Positions 19,308 to 28,455 of a DNA stretch of 48,444 nt are shown in pieces (the stretch's first letter is position 1; each line of letters opens with the position of its first letter). The stretch covers positions 1 through 48,444 of the forward strand of contig CAMJNC010000003.1 of assembly GCA_946407195.1 (NCBI GenBank). The letters run 5' to 3'. This stretch comes from an uncultured Treponema sp. GTDB taxonomy: Bacteria > Spirochaetota > Spirochaetia > Treponematales > Treponemataceae. Both the position numbers and the translations under genes were made by a program. The notes below the pieces were generated by a model. The model searched no databases. It was not told where the DNA came from and worked only from the letters and a program-made list of their open reading frames with translations.

Positions 19308-22035
19308 GTGGAGCCTCCTGAGTCCAGTTTTTTGATTCAAATATATTTTCTTTTACATGCCACCATTCATTATCTTTTATAGAGAACTTATAGGTATCAT
19401 TATAAAGCGGTTGATGAGCATCACTAGAAGTAATATAGATTCCATCTTTTTTGTAAGAACTTGTATCAAGTGGAATTGATTTTCCGGTAAATGGATTTGT
19501 AAAATTATTTCCCAGGCCTTTAAGCAAAAGACTTGGAGTATCAACATTGGTCATAAAGGTATTGTCTGTTTTTAGACTGCCGCTTCTGTTAAAATCCTTG
19601 TACATTAAAAGACAGTGATAATGACCGCGGCCACTATATTTGTTGCCTGCAATTTTTCTGTCCAGTTCTGGATTTTCATCAAATTCTTTTTCAGTACTTA
19701 CACAACCATGGTCAGAAACAATTACAATTCTTGTATTGTCATATACATTATTTGCTTTAAGATAATCAAACCAGTCTGCAAGTTTTTTGAAGGTAGCCAT
19801 TTGAGTATGATAGGCATCATCGTGTGAATATTTTGAACTTCCAAAATCAGTTACTTCTTTTACCGGAATATAATCGGGTGCCTGGAAGAAAAATCTTTCG
19901 TGTGTTAATTCATTTGTAATGCTTGTATAAGTTCCATTTGAGGTTTCTTTTATGGAAGTAAGTTCTGGTAAGAAAGTTAATGGTGCATAATAATCAATTA
20001 ATGAAGACATGTCGTTAAGATTTTCATCAGATGACCAGTAAGTTCCTTTGTAATAAATAAATTCACGCATACAGATTGGAACTTCTCTAAAGAAAGCAAA
20101 ATAAAGCATGTTTCGTTTTATAAGCTTTTCAGTATTAGCAGCAAAGTCAGAGTCAGGATTAGCTTTATACCATAAAGCACTGTAAGGACCTTCTGTTTTA
20201 TATGCATTAATTTCAGGATAATTATCTGCGATGGAAGTATCGATAAAGGTATTATAATTAGCCCAGGAAGGATCTGTAATAATAGAGGAATATCCAAGCT
20301 GTTCATTGAAAATACGAGGAAGTAAAAGTAAAGCTTCATTATTTTTATCTACAAGTTTTTCAGAGTCCCGTTTATTCATTTCTGAGGGAATGTATTCATA
20401 GCCTCCGAACATTCCAGGCGCACCCATAATCGTATGCCCGTTAAAAGAAAGAACCTGAGGATAATTTACAAAACCGGAAAAGCTTTCATTAAAAGAAGAA
20501 TCTTCCTTAAACATTTCATCAATATAACGAGCCTGAGCTCTGTCTAGGAAAATGAGCATTACATTTTCTTTATTTTTTGAAAGATTAAATATAGGCTTTA
20601 CATCAGAAAGTTTTTTATGATCAGCATTTGCAATATAGTTTTTTGTTTCTTTATTGATGTAATTAAAGCTTGGAATTGATGTTACAATCAGAGCAACTGA
20701 AAGAAGTCCTGTAAGATAGATAGCAGGTTTGCCATCTTTAATTGCAGAAAATCCACATAAAATAGCAAACAAAAGAAGTGTAAATCCCAGATTCAAAAGA
20801 GATTTAAGCCCAAAGCTTGCAAAATTAGTAACATTCAGGAAGTTTAAGGTTTGAGAAATGTCTCCATAATTTCCCTGGAAAATAAATACATTTGCTACAG
20901 CACTTAAGGCCATAAAGGTCATAAAAAAAGAAATTAGAGTCTGAATACGTTTTCCAAAAAGGAAATATATACAGCATGTCCAGAAAATAAAAATACCAAA
21001 AGCCTGCACAAAAATATTTTTGAAAATAAAGTACGGAGTAAGGTTATTGCCTATTCCACAGAATTCAGCAGGTGAAGAACCAATAAGTGCAGACGGGATA
21101 GAAATTGAAGTAATTACAAGAAGCAATATACATGAAGAAAAGAAAAGTGAAGTTCTTGCTTTTGAATAATTTACAAAGAAAGAAAGTCTTGTGTTTAATA
21201 ATTTAGCAAAACCTTTTACATATAAAGGAATAGCAAAAATCAGGATAAAGAAAGCCATTGCAATAATTTTATTTGCCAGCTTTGTTTGATATATAAAAAG
21301 TATAAAGATAGAACCTGCAGCACAGCAAGCTGCGGCACATAAATACAAGGTTTTAGCAGGATTTTTTAATTTATAGAATACATTTTTAACAAGACTAAAT
21401 ACATTATTCATTGTCCAGTAAAGAACAAGACCAGCAGGACTTGTATAAAGAAGAACAAGAAAGATTAAAGCCATGCCATAAATCTGGATTTTTTCTTTGA
21501 TTGGAAAACCCTTTGTATAAATAGCTCCGGCAATGATATTTATAATAGTCATCGCAATTGGCAAAATGTTTATTGGAAAAGAACCAATTTTGAAAATGGC
21601 ATCCTGCTGTCCCATGTCGCGGATAAAAAGAAAAGACTGTCCCTGAAGAGCAGGAAGCTTAGAAAGGCAAGAGTAAGCCGCCATAAAAAATGGAATTTGA
21701 ATTAAAAGACCAAAGCTGGAACGTAATGCCATCATAGGGTGATAATGATTCTGTCTGTAAAAGGTAGAAAGAATCATATACTGCTCATCGCCTTTAAAGG
21801 TTTGTTTAATGCGGTCTACGCCAGGCTTAAGCTTTTTCTGTGTATCACGTTCAATCTGCTGCCATTTTTCTGCAACAATATAGAGAGGAAGACAGAAGAG
21901 AGTAACAGTAAGACTTACTCCAATAACGGAGATTCCTGTATTATCAAAAATTTTATCAAATAATTTAAATGAAATTTCTATTATCTGAACTAAGGGATAC
22001 AAAATAACAGTGTATAAAATATTTGCAAAAGACAT
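19300..22035 (-). CDS. Fusion of a YidC/Oxa1-like domain with an LtaS/sulfatase-type transferase domain (copy 1)
   Basis: A 911-residue membrane protein. Residues ~1-225 are clearly YidC/Oxa1-like: five helices and an intact cytoplasmic hairpin (KLKPGVDRIKQTFKGDEQY, LLIQIPFFMAAYS, SPAGLVLYWTMNNVFSL). About seven more helices follow to residue ~475. Residues ~490-870 are an alkaline-phosphatase-superfamily domain facing the periplasm: metal or catalytic candidates D498 (FLDRA), T535 (GHTIMGAPGMFGGY), H712 (ELTHE) and D775-H776 (VSDHG), the pattern of LtaS and phosphoethanolamine transferases. The hydrophilic-groove arginine of YidC insertases is Thr45 here. The start follows AGGAG, which overlaps the stop of the upstream GT4 gene. 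A head-group transferase on a lipid-linked or surface glycan is inferred; a hydrolase is possible. Confidence 0.85.
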   Translation of the reverse strand: MSFANILYTVILYPLVQIIEISFKLFDKIFDNTGISVIGVSLTVTLFCLPLYIVAEKWQQIERDTQKKLKPGVDRIKQTFKGDEQYMILSTFYRQNHYHPMMALRSSFGLLIQIPFFMAAYSCLSKLPALQGQSFLFIRDMGQQDAIFKIGSFPINILPIAMTIINIIAGAIYTKGFPIKEKIQIYGMALIFLVLLYTSPAGLVLYWTMNNVFSLVKNVFYKLKNPAKTLYLCAAACCAAGSIFILFIYQTKLANKIIAMAFFILIFAIPLYVKGFAKLLNTRLSFFVNYSKARTSLFFSSCILLLVITSISIPSALIGSSPAEFCGIGNNLTPYFIFKNIFVQAFGIFIFWTCCIYFLFGKRIQTLISFFMTFMALSAVANVFIFQGNYGDISQTLNFLNVTNFASFGLKSLLNLGFTLLLFAILCGFSAIKDGKPAIYLTGLLSVALIVTSIPSFNYINKETKNYIANADHKKLSDVKPIFNLSKNKENVMLIFLDRAQARYIDEMFKEDSSFNESFSGFVNYPQVLSFNGHTIMGAPGMFGGYEYIPSEMNKRDSEKLVDKNNEALLLLPRIFNEQLGYSSIITDPSWANYNTFIDTSIADNYPEINAYKTEGPYSALWYKANPDSDFAANTEKLIKRNMLYFAFFREVPICMREFIYYKGTYWSSDENLNDMSSLIDYYAPLTFLPELTSIKETSNGTYTSITNELTHERFFFQAPDYIPVKEVTDFGSSKYSHDDAYHTQMATFKKLADWFDYLKANNVYDNTRIVIVSDHGCVSTEKEFDENPELDRKIAGNKYSGRGHYHCLLMYKDFNRSGSLKTDNTFMTNVDTPSLLLKGLGNNFTNPFTGKSIPLDTSSYKKDGIYITSSDAHQPLYNDTYKFSIKDNEWWHVKENIFESKNWTQEAPRD

Positions 22036-22051
22036 ATTTATTTATTTGCTC

Positions 22052-23125
22052 CTAGTACTGTTGTTTAAGAATATTATATAACTTTTGAGCTGCTTTGTCA
22101 TAAGTATATTCTTTTAACACAGATTCTGCAGTCTGGTTACAATTTGCAGGCAGGGTAGAAAGCAGTTGATTTAAGTCACAATCTGTATTATATGGATCAA
22201 TATAAGCTGCTGAACTCTTATAAATTTCAGGCAGACTTGCAGATTTTCCAACAATAATTTTAGCTCCAACGCTAAGTGCTTCAAGAGGCGGAATACCAAA
22301 GCCTTCATAATAACTTGGAAAAACAAAGGCCTTACAGTTTTTCATAAGCCATTTTACCTGAGAGTCAGTTACATAGCCTAGCAATTTGACATTTGGAAGA
22401 GTTTGTAAGGTTGCAATATCATTACTTACAAAACCAGAAATAACTTTACCACTTATTGCAAACTTTTCTTCAGGGTGGGCAGCTGCATATTTTGCAATCC
22501 AGCCAAGATTCTTTCTTTTTTGAAGGGAACCAAGAGTGAAATAAAAAGTACCTGGAGTTAGAAAATCTGTGTCTGCTTCGACAGGCTCCAAGCTTATATC
22601 AGTAAAATGCTCCCAGCCGTTTGGAATTACTTCTATGCGCTTGTCTGGGACTTTATAGACTTTCTTAATCTGCTCGCGAGAAAAGTCGGATACGGTAAGT
22701 ACTTTTATTGCATGACGGGTAATATTTCTGTAATTAAAGCAGCTGTATAAACGTACAAGTTTTTCTTTTTTAGAAATAAAATCCTGAGGATATTGCTTTG
22801 CATAAATATCGTGAATAAAACTGATTCCACAAGAACGTCCAAGCGGTGCAGTGTTACTAAAGTTAATTGCCCTTGCTCCAAGGCGTCTGCACCAGAAAGC
22901 AAACTGAAATAAATCCCAAAGAGGAAAGCTTTTTAGTGGCTTATCACTATAAATCAATTTGATGTTTTTATATTCTGGTATAGTCTTCGCGTTTGAAGGA
23001 ATAATTATTCTTACATCATCTTCAGTCTGTAAAAGCAGATCCAGCCGCTTACAGGTTTCAAAAGCAAAGCGTTCAATTCCAGTGAGGTTGCGGCATAGAA
23101 AGTTGGGGTTAATCAGGTAAGTCAT
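22052..23125 (-). CDS. GT4-family glycosyltransferase
   Basis: A 357-residue GT-B glycosyltransferase. MTYLINPNFLCRNLTGIERFAFE contains the Gly-rich acceptor loop. FIHDIYAK and VLTVSDFSREQIKKVY are typical of GT4 enzymes of O-antigen clusters. The donor domain shows FYFTLGSLQKRKNLGWIAKY, VKLLGYVTDSQVKWLMKN and VFPSYYEGFGIPPLEALSVG, including the EGFGIPPLEA glutamates. No membrane helix. It heads the minus-strand unit GT4 / YidC-LtaS / TagF-like and may include pepM onward by read-through. The ATG is 7 bases after a TATAAT at 23138-23133, with no Shine-Dalgarno, another leaderless candidate; the -35 (TTTCAA) is weak. The donor sugar is not assignable. Confidence 0.83.
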   Translation of the reverse strand: MTYLINPNFLCRNLTGIERFAFETCKRLDLLLQTEDDVRIIIPSNAKTIPEYKNIKLIYSDKPLKSFPLWDLFQFAFWCRRLGARAINFSNTAPLGRSCGISFIHDIYAKQYPQDFISKKEKLVRLYSCFNYRNITRHAIKVLTVSDFSREQIKKVYKVPDKRIEVIPNGWEHFTDISLEPVEADTDFLTPGTFYFTLGSLQKRKNLGWIAKYAAAHPEEKFAISGKVISGFVSNDIATLQTLPNVKLLGYVTDSQVKWLMKNCKAFVFPSYYEGFGIPPLEALSVGAKIIVGKSASLPEIYKSSAAYIDPYNTDCDLNQLLSTLPANCNQTAESVLKEYTYDKAAQKLYNILKQQY

Positions 23126-23132
23126 TAAAACA

Positions 23133-23177
23133 ATTATAATTAATTAACTTGAAAATTGAAATGTATTTTGTTAGTAT
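23133..23177. promoter_or_regulatory. Divergent promoters between the GT4 gene and YidC-LtaS copy 2
   Basis: Minus strand: TATAAT at 23138-23133, 7 bases from the GT4 start codon. Plus strand: TTGAAA (23149-23154), 17 bp, TAGTAT (23172-23177), then an 18-base gap including eight T residues, AAGG and the ATG at 23196. The plus-strand mRNA would have a leader of about 12 bases. Confidence 0.4.
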
Positions 23178-23195
23178 TTTTTTTAAGGTATAAAA

Positions 23196-25874
23196 ATGAA
23201 TATAGGCTCTGTTTTTTATAATATTTTTATAAATCCAATTGTAAATATTTTAGAAGTTTGTTTTAAAATAATCCAGGAAATCACAGATAGTAATGGAATT
23301 GCTATTATTGGTTTAAGTTTAGTTGTTTCAATCTGCTGTTTACCATTGTATATGGTTGCAGAAGCTTTGCAGGAAGAAGAAAGAAATATCCAGAAAAAAC
23401 TTAAAAATGGTGTAGATAGAATTAAGCAGACATTTAAAGGTGATGAACAGTATATGATTCTTACCACTTACTACAAACAGAATCATTATCACCCCTTAAT
23501 GGCCTTACGTTCTTCATATAGTCTGTTAATCCAGATACCATTTTTCATTGCAGCTTATACTTTTCTTTCTCACTTAAAGCCACTGAATGAATCTTCTTTT
23601 CTATTCATACAAAATCTTGGAGCTCCAGATCATTTATTTAAAATCAAAAGTTTTTACATAAATATATTACCTGTAACAATGACCTTAATTAATTGTGTTT
23701 CAGGAATAATATATTCAAAAGGTCATAATAAAAGTGAGAAAATTCAGATATTTGTTTCTGCTTTGTTATTTCTTGTACTTCTTTATAATTCACCGGCAGG
23801 ATTAGTTGTTTACTGGACAATGAATAATGTTTTCAGTCTTGTAAAAAATGTTTTTTATAAAATTAAAAATCCTAAAAAAGTAATTAATATTTTATTATTA
23901 ATAATCGGTAGTTGTGCTATTCTTTTGGGATTTATTATTGATACTAAAACCATTTATAAATTATTCATTATTCTTATTGGACTTTTCCTAATCTTGTCTA
24001 AATATATTTTAATTCTTGGAAATAATATTTCTAATAAGTTTATACAGGGAATAGGTATTGATAAGAAAAACAGATTCAGACTATTTATTATTTCTTCTGC
24101 AATACTAACAATTATCTGCGGCTTATTTATTCCTTCTAATCTTATTGAATCTGAAGTTGAACTATATTGTTACATAGATAAATATTCCTCTCCCTTTCCA
24201 TTCATTATAATTACTTTCTTAAAAGCCCTTGGATATTTTGGAGTATGGTTTGGATTGTTTTATTCTTTATGCTCAGAACGTGGAAAAAATAATTTTACAT
24301 TCCTTATGTTCTTATTATGCATTATTTCAATAGTTAATGTATTTTTCTTTTCGGGAAGTTATGGTCCTATACATCCATATTTAGTATTTATGCAGTCTCC
24401 AGATTTTATGGATGCAAAGAAATTCTTACTGATGTCTACAATAACAGTATTTGTTATTTCAATTATTATTCTTTTACTATTTACAAAAGTTAAAAAATAT
24501 TTATTTCCAGTATGTGGAATCATTGTAGTATCTCTAAGTGTAATCACAATAAAAAATCTTGCAATTATAAAGAGTTCTTCAGATAAAATCCCGGCTCCAG
24601 AAGTTACAGATAATATTGAACCTGTATATCATTTATCAAAAACAGGTAAAAATGTAATTGTTGTTATGCAGGATAGAGCAATACCTTCATATTTCCAGGA
24701 ATTTCTGGAAGAACGCCCTGATTTATATGAAGCCTATAAAGGATTTAAATTCTATCCTAACTGTGTTTCTTTTGGTAACTGTACAATGATTGGTACACCG
24801 GGTATTTTTGGAGGATATGACTATACTCCTTATGAAACAAATTTGATGGTTGATAAAACTATTAGAGAAAAAAGAAATGAAGCTATATTAACCATGCCGG
24901 TTTTATTTATGAATGAGGGCTATGACGTAACTGTTAGTGACATACCTTATGAAAACTTTTTGACATATCCGATAACTGATATGTATAAAGATTATCCTGA
25001 AATTCATAGAGAAAATGTAATAGGAAAATATACCAGCCTATGGTATAAAAATCATAATATTGAAAAGCTGGATATTTTAAGTTCAAGAATATCAAGAAAT
25101 TTCATATTTTTTAGTTTCTTTAAAATTTTACCACCAGTTTTACGACCTGTAATTTATCATAGAGAGTATTGGGTTAGTGATGAAAATTTTGATAACTTTG
25201 AATCATTTATCAACAGTTATTCTATCATTGATTATTTAGATAAAATTGTAAAAATCAATAATAATAAAAACGGAAGTTTCATATTAGCAAATAACGAAGC
25301 CGTACATGAACCAATCTTATTGCAGTATCCTCAATATGTTCCGCAAAAGAATGTTACTGATATTGGTAATTCTAAAAGAAATGAAGATGGTGAATATCAT
25401 GTAATGGCAGGTTGCTTCCTTAAATATTTAGATTTCTTTGATTACCTTAAAAAAGAAGGTGTATGGGATAATACAAAGATTATATTTGTATCAGATCATG
25501 GTTTTACTCATGAAACTGGAAATTATGATAATTCTAATCTTCCATTTTTAATTGATGATTATACTGCATTCTTAATGGTAAAAGATTTTAATGCTGATGA
25601 TGAACCTTTACAAATTGATTATACCTTTATGACAAATGCAGATACGCCATATCTTGCTTTGAAAAATATTATTGATAATCCAAAAAATCCATTTACTGGA
25701 AATTTATTAAAGGTAGAAGACAAAGCACCATTAATGAAATTAGATATGGGCCCTGCTGTAAGTACAAGAATCAGAAACGATACAAAGTATCCTGTTAAAG
25801 ATAATGAGTGGTGGGGCGTAAAAGAAAATATCTTTGAAAACAAAAACTGGTATCAATGGAAATTTGAAAAATAA
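23196..25874 (+). CDS. Fusion of a YidC/Oxa1-like domain with an LtaS/sulfatase-type transferase domain (copy 2)
   Basis: An 892-residue paralogue of the fusion encoded at 19300-22035, transcribed away from it. Residues ~1-225 are YidC-like and very close to copy 1 (VDRIKQTFKGDEQYMIL is shared without change; LLIQIPFF and SPAGLVVYWTMNNVFSL follow). About seven further helices lie at ~225-470. The catalytic domain keeps the same spacing of key residues: D493 (MQDRA), T530 (CTMIGTPGIFGGY), H704 (AVHEP), D767-H768 (VSDHG). The YidC groove arginine is Ser45. The middle membrane region and catalytic domain diverge from copy 1 much more than the YidC part. The gene is visibly richer in A+T than copy 1, suggesting separate acquisition. 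It ends at a strong terminator. Confidence 0.85.
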   Translation: MNIGSVFYNIFINPIVNILEVCFKIIQEITDSNGIAIIGLSLVVSICCLPLYMVAEALQEEERNIQKKLKNGVDRIKQTFKGDEQYMILTTYYKQNHYHPLMALRSSYSLLIQIPFFIAAYTFLSHLKPLNESSFLFIQNLGAPDHLFKIKSFYINILPVTMTLINCVSGIIYSKGHNKSEKIQIFVSALLFLVLLYNSPAGLVVYWTMNNVFSLVKNVFYKIKNPKKVINILLLIIGSCAILLGFIIDTKTIYKLFIILIGLFLILSKYILILGNNISNKFIQGIGIDKKNRFRLFIISSAILTIICGLFIPSNLIESEVELYCYIDKYSSPFPFIIITFLKALGYFGVWFGLFYSLCSERGKNNFTFLMFLLCIISIVNVFFFSGSYGPIHPYLVFMQSPDFMDAKKFLLMSTITVFVISIIILLLFTKVKKYLFPVCGIIVVSLSVITIKNLAIIKSSSDKIPAPEVTDNIEPVYHLSKTGKNVIVVMQDRAIPSYFQEFLEERPDLYEAYKGFKFYPNCVSFGNCTMIGTPGIFGGYDYTPYETNLMVDKTIREKRNEAILTMPVLFMNEGYDVTVSDIPYENFLTYPITDMYKDYPEIHRENVIGKYTSLWYKNHNIEKLDILSSRISRNFIFFSFFKILPPVLRPVIYHREYWVSDENFDNFESFINSYSIIDYLDKIVKINNNKNGSFILANNEAVHEPILLQYPQYVPQKNVTDIGNSKRNEDGEYHVMAGCFLKYLDFFDYLKKEGVWDNTKIIFVSDHGFTHETGNYDNSNLPFLIDDYTAFLMVKDFNADDEPLQIDYTFMTNADTPYLALKNIIDNPKNPFTGNLLKVEDKAPLMKLDMGPAVSTRIRNDTKYPVKDNEWWGVKENIFENKNWYQWKFEK

Positions 25875-25880
25875 TTTATA

Positions 25881-25905
25881 AAGCGGAATCAAATTGATTC
25901 CGCTT
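25881..25905. terminator. Rho-independent terminator after YidC-LtaS copy 2
   Basis: AAGCGGAATCAA (25881-25892) and its exact reverse complement (25894-25905) form a long stem followed by CATTTTTTTT on the plus strand. It sits 6 bp after the stop of the fusion gene and 7 bp before the stop of the convergent membrane-protein gene, so it may serve both; the minus-strand tail (ATAAATTAT) is poorer. Confidence 0.85.
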
Positions 25906-25912
25906 CATTTTT

Positions 25913-27733
25913 TTAGAATGATTCTTTGAAGGCTTTGTGAGACGGATAATCATAAACTATATAGTATTCATCACTATAAACTTTTTTGCCTTTTTGAATT
26001 ATTGTTTTAGTTTCATTATTATTTAACTGTTCTTGAGAAACAAGAAGGAAGATATGTTCATTGTCATAATCGGACTTGTAATATCTTTCTGGGGTAAGCC
26101 ATTTATCATATTTATATTCATCGGTAAAAAATTCTTTACCATTTTCTTTTGTTCGATAAAGATTTCCAACTTCAACATTACCATTTGTAAGATATGAAAT
26201 AATATTTGCATTCCAGAAAGAAGAATAACCAAATTTGTAATTTTTCTCAAGATAATTGCAGACTTTATATAAAGATTCATTCTCATCTGTTATGAAATAG
26301 TGCTGCACTGTGGCAAAGGAAGATGTGAAAATAAGAATTGCCATTACAGTTCCAAATCCATATCTTTTTAAATTGGAAATATTTGTATTAGAAAGAATTA
26401 CAGCAAAGCAAGGGAAAATCATAATAAGAATAGGGTAGTAATATCTTTCAATAAGTTCTGTATGCAAATAAACAAAAGTATTAAAAAGGAAGCTTGAAAT
26501 AAAGAAAAGAAAAAGAATTCTCTGTGATTGGCAAAGCTTGATTTTTAAGGAAGAAATTAAAAGAAGAACAAAGCTTGTTATTATTATATAAGCCAGAATA
26601 TTTAGAGCTCCATTAGGAGTAAGAACTGCAATATTATCCTGATAGCCAAAGAAAGCAAGTAAAGAATGGAGAATATCTCTTAAAGAAATGTCTCCAAGTG
26701 TACAGAAACTAATTGTATTCCATTGTGAAAACTGAAATAAAGGCTGTAATACTATGTTATTACATACATAACCAGCACCAGATAAAAGAAGACCAATCAT
26801 ACTCAGTTTTATTGTATTTGTTTTGAGCCAGAATTCAGTAAAATTATTAATTTTACAATTTTCTTCTTTTTTAAGGCATTTGTCTGTTATCATTACAAGT
26901 GCTAGAGGAAATGTAAAAACCATTATATATCGGATTGATGAAAGTCCAGATAAGAAAGCCCAGACATAAAAGAGAATTGTATAAAATTTTTTATGCGAAA
27001 TCTTTTCGTCAGAAATCAGCTTTATAAAAGTTCCAACATAAATCAGATTGAATATTGTATGAGGAATATAATAAGTACCCCAGGCGCCAACATACCAGGA
27101 AATTACAGAGAATGGTAAAACTGAAAGAATTGAGATTAAATACTTAATCCAGAATTCCTGAATATTGATTTGATGTAAAACAAAATAAACAGCAAAGAAA
27201 AGAAAAATAAGTGAAATAATTGAAGTCCAGAGTTTTGCAGTATTCCAGCTTTTGGTAAATAAAAAGGCAGGTGCAGTAACCAGTTGAGTATTAAATAAAC
27301 GGATTTCTGTTGAATAATTCCAGTTACGAGGCCAAAATGTTTTGTTTAATACACATTCCTTTGCAAGAAGAATTTCAGATGCTAAATCTGAATCAACATG
27401 ATTTACACTTCTGGTAGCAATACAATAAAAGGTAATAAATAAAACAGAAAAAAAGAAAACAGAGAGAATTATTATTTTATTACGATTCTCAAATTTATAA
27501 AAAAACAATGCTGTTACAACTATAGACAAAAAAGAAGGAATTATAAAAAAAGATTCAATTGTAGGAAGCCATTTTGTTAAATCAAATGAACGATGAAAAA
27601 CTTTTTCTGATAAAATACTGTAAAAAAGATTTATGAAATCATGAGAAAAACAAATTAGAAGAGTTCCAATTAATAGACATAAAAATGAAAGGCTCATAAA
27701 AATATAGCTTTGCTTTTTTGTAAAATAATTCAT
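25913..27733 (-). CDS. GT-C-like polytopic membrane glycosyltransferase
   Basis: A 606-residue membrane protein with about 11-12 predicted helices and a C-terminal soluble tail of ~110 residues. The first large extracytoplasmic loop holds NHVDSDLASEILLAK, an acidic pair in the position typical of GT-C enzymes, followed by WPRNWNYSTEIRLFNTQL. GT-C proteins use polyprenyl-phosphate sugars as donors on the outer face of the membrane. The operon supplies exactly such a donor route: a DPM/GtrB-like GT2 and a two-gene EamA flippase. The ATG follows AAGGAG by 5 bp. The substrate is unknown. It is the last gene of the eight-gene minus-strand operon. Confidence 0.65.
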   Translation of the reverse strand: MNYFTKKQSYIFMSLSFLCLLIGTLLICFSHDFINLFYSILSEKVFHRSFDLTKWLPTIESFFIIPSFLSIVVTALFFYKFENRNKIIILSVFFFSVLFITFYCIATRSVNHVDSDLASEILLAKECVLNKTFWPRNWNYSTEIRLFNTQLVTAPAFLFTKSWNTAKLWTSIISLIFLFFAVYFVLHQINIQEFWIKYLISILSVLPFSVISWYVGAWGTYYIPHTIFNLIYVGTFIKLISDEKISHKKFYTILFYVWAFLSGLSSIRYIMVFTFPLALVMITDKCLKKEENCKINNFTEFWLKTNTIKLSMIGLLLSGAGYVCNNIVLQPLFQFSQWNTISFCTLGDISLRDILHSLLAFFGYQDNIAVLTPNGALNILAYIIITSFVLLLISSLKIKLCQSQRILFLFFISSFLFNTFVYLHTELIERYYYPILIMIFPCFAVILSNTNISNLKRYGFGTVMAILIFTSSFATVQHYFITDENESLYKVCNYLEKNYKFGYSSFWNANIISYLTNGNVEVGNLYRTKENGKEFFTDEYKYDKWLTPERYYKSDYDNEHIFLLVSQEQLNNNETKTIIQKGKKVYSDEYYIVYDYPSHKAFKESF

Positions 27734-27752
27734 AAAGGCTCCTTAAAATGTA

Positions 27753-28094
27753 TTATATTATATATATCAGAATTCCTGAAAGAATTAAAACAATAGATAG
27801 ATATTGTTTTAACGAAATTTTTTCTTTAAATATAATTCTGCTGAATACTATAACAAAAATATAGCTTGAAGTTTCAATTACCGGAACAAATGACAAAGGT
27901 ACAAATTTAAGAGCAATTAAATCTATTAGAACAGCGCAGAAAAATAAAAAATATGCACTAATAACTTTAATGTTTAAATATTCTCTAATCCAGCTTGTAT
28001 GTCTTTCTAAAGCAGATTTCTTTAATAATATTTGTGAAACAGCAGAGATAAATACTGAAAATAAAAGTAGGAGAACATATATCTTATTGTTCAT
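27753..28094 (-). CDS. Small EamA/SMR-type membrane protein (flippase subunit-like, ArnE/ArnF family)
   Basis: A 113-residue protein of four membrane helices, the size and hydropathy of ArnE/ArnF and small multidrug resistance proteins. It starts LLLFSVFISAVSQILLKKSAL, the conserved first helix with the Q-x-x-LK pattern of this family, and ends with two helices after FKEKISLKQYLSIVLILSGILI. The ATG overlaps the last 11 bases of the second small membrane gene, so the two are translationally coupled and probably form a heterodimer. Flipping of an undecaprenyl-phosphate amino sugar is inferred from the GT2 upstream and GT-C downstream. Confidence 0.7.
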   Translation of the reverse strand: MNNKIYVLLLLFSVFISAVSQILLKKSALERHTSWIREYLNIKVISAYFLFFCAVLIDLIALKFVPLSFVPVIETSSYIFVIVFSRIIFKEKISLKQYLSIVLILSGILIYII

Positions 28095-28455
28095 TTTTTT
28101 GATCCTCAGTATTAGTGGCAGATGAAAGAAGAATAATACCAGTAATTATTATTACAGCTCCGACTATTTTTTTTAATGTAATATCTTCCTGAAAAAATAG
28201 AAAACTCCAGAACATTCCCCAGACAATTGTTGAAGCTTTGTTAGCTGTAGCAAATGAAAGTGGAATTACTTTTAAAACCTGCTGCCATACTATTGCATAA
28301 ATAAACAGAATAAGTATGAGAATACAATAAAAAATGCAGAATTGAAGAGAAAGAAAATCATATTTTGCAGCAATCTTTCCAAGAACAGTGTAAAAACTGT
28401 AAATAAGAAAGCCTGCATGCATCAGCAAAAAAGAAGCAAGATTATTCTTTTTCAT
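28084..28455 (-). CDS. Small EamA/SMR-type membrane protein (partner of the adjacent gene)
   Basis: A 123-residue protein of four helices. FATANKASTIVWGMFWSFLFFQEDITLKKIVGAVIIITGIILL is the typical C-terminal half of EamA/DMT half-transporters, including the loop with the conserved acidic FQED. The start overlaps the end of the GtrB-like GT2 gene by 14 bases. Half-size transporters encoded as overlapping pairs are the ArnE/ArnF layout; a single-substrate lipid-linked sugar flippase is therefore favoured over a drug efflux pump. Confidence 0.7.
   Translation of the reverse strand: MKKNNLASFLLMHAGFLIYSFYTVLGKIAAKYDFLSLQFCIFYCILILILFIYAIVWQQVLKVIPLSFATANKASTIVWGMFWSFLFFQEDITLKKIVGAVIIITGIILLSSATNTEDQKNEQ

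Noticed and set aside
19300-22035. The YidC-LtaS fusion as an artefact of two genes joined by a frameshift or missed stop
   Set aside because: An independent paralogue at 23196-25874 has the same domain order and spacing, so the fusion is real in this genome.
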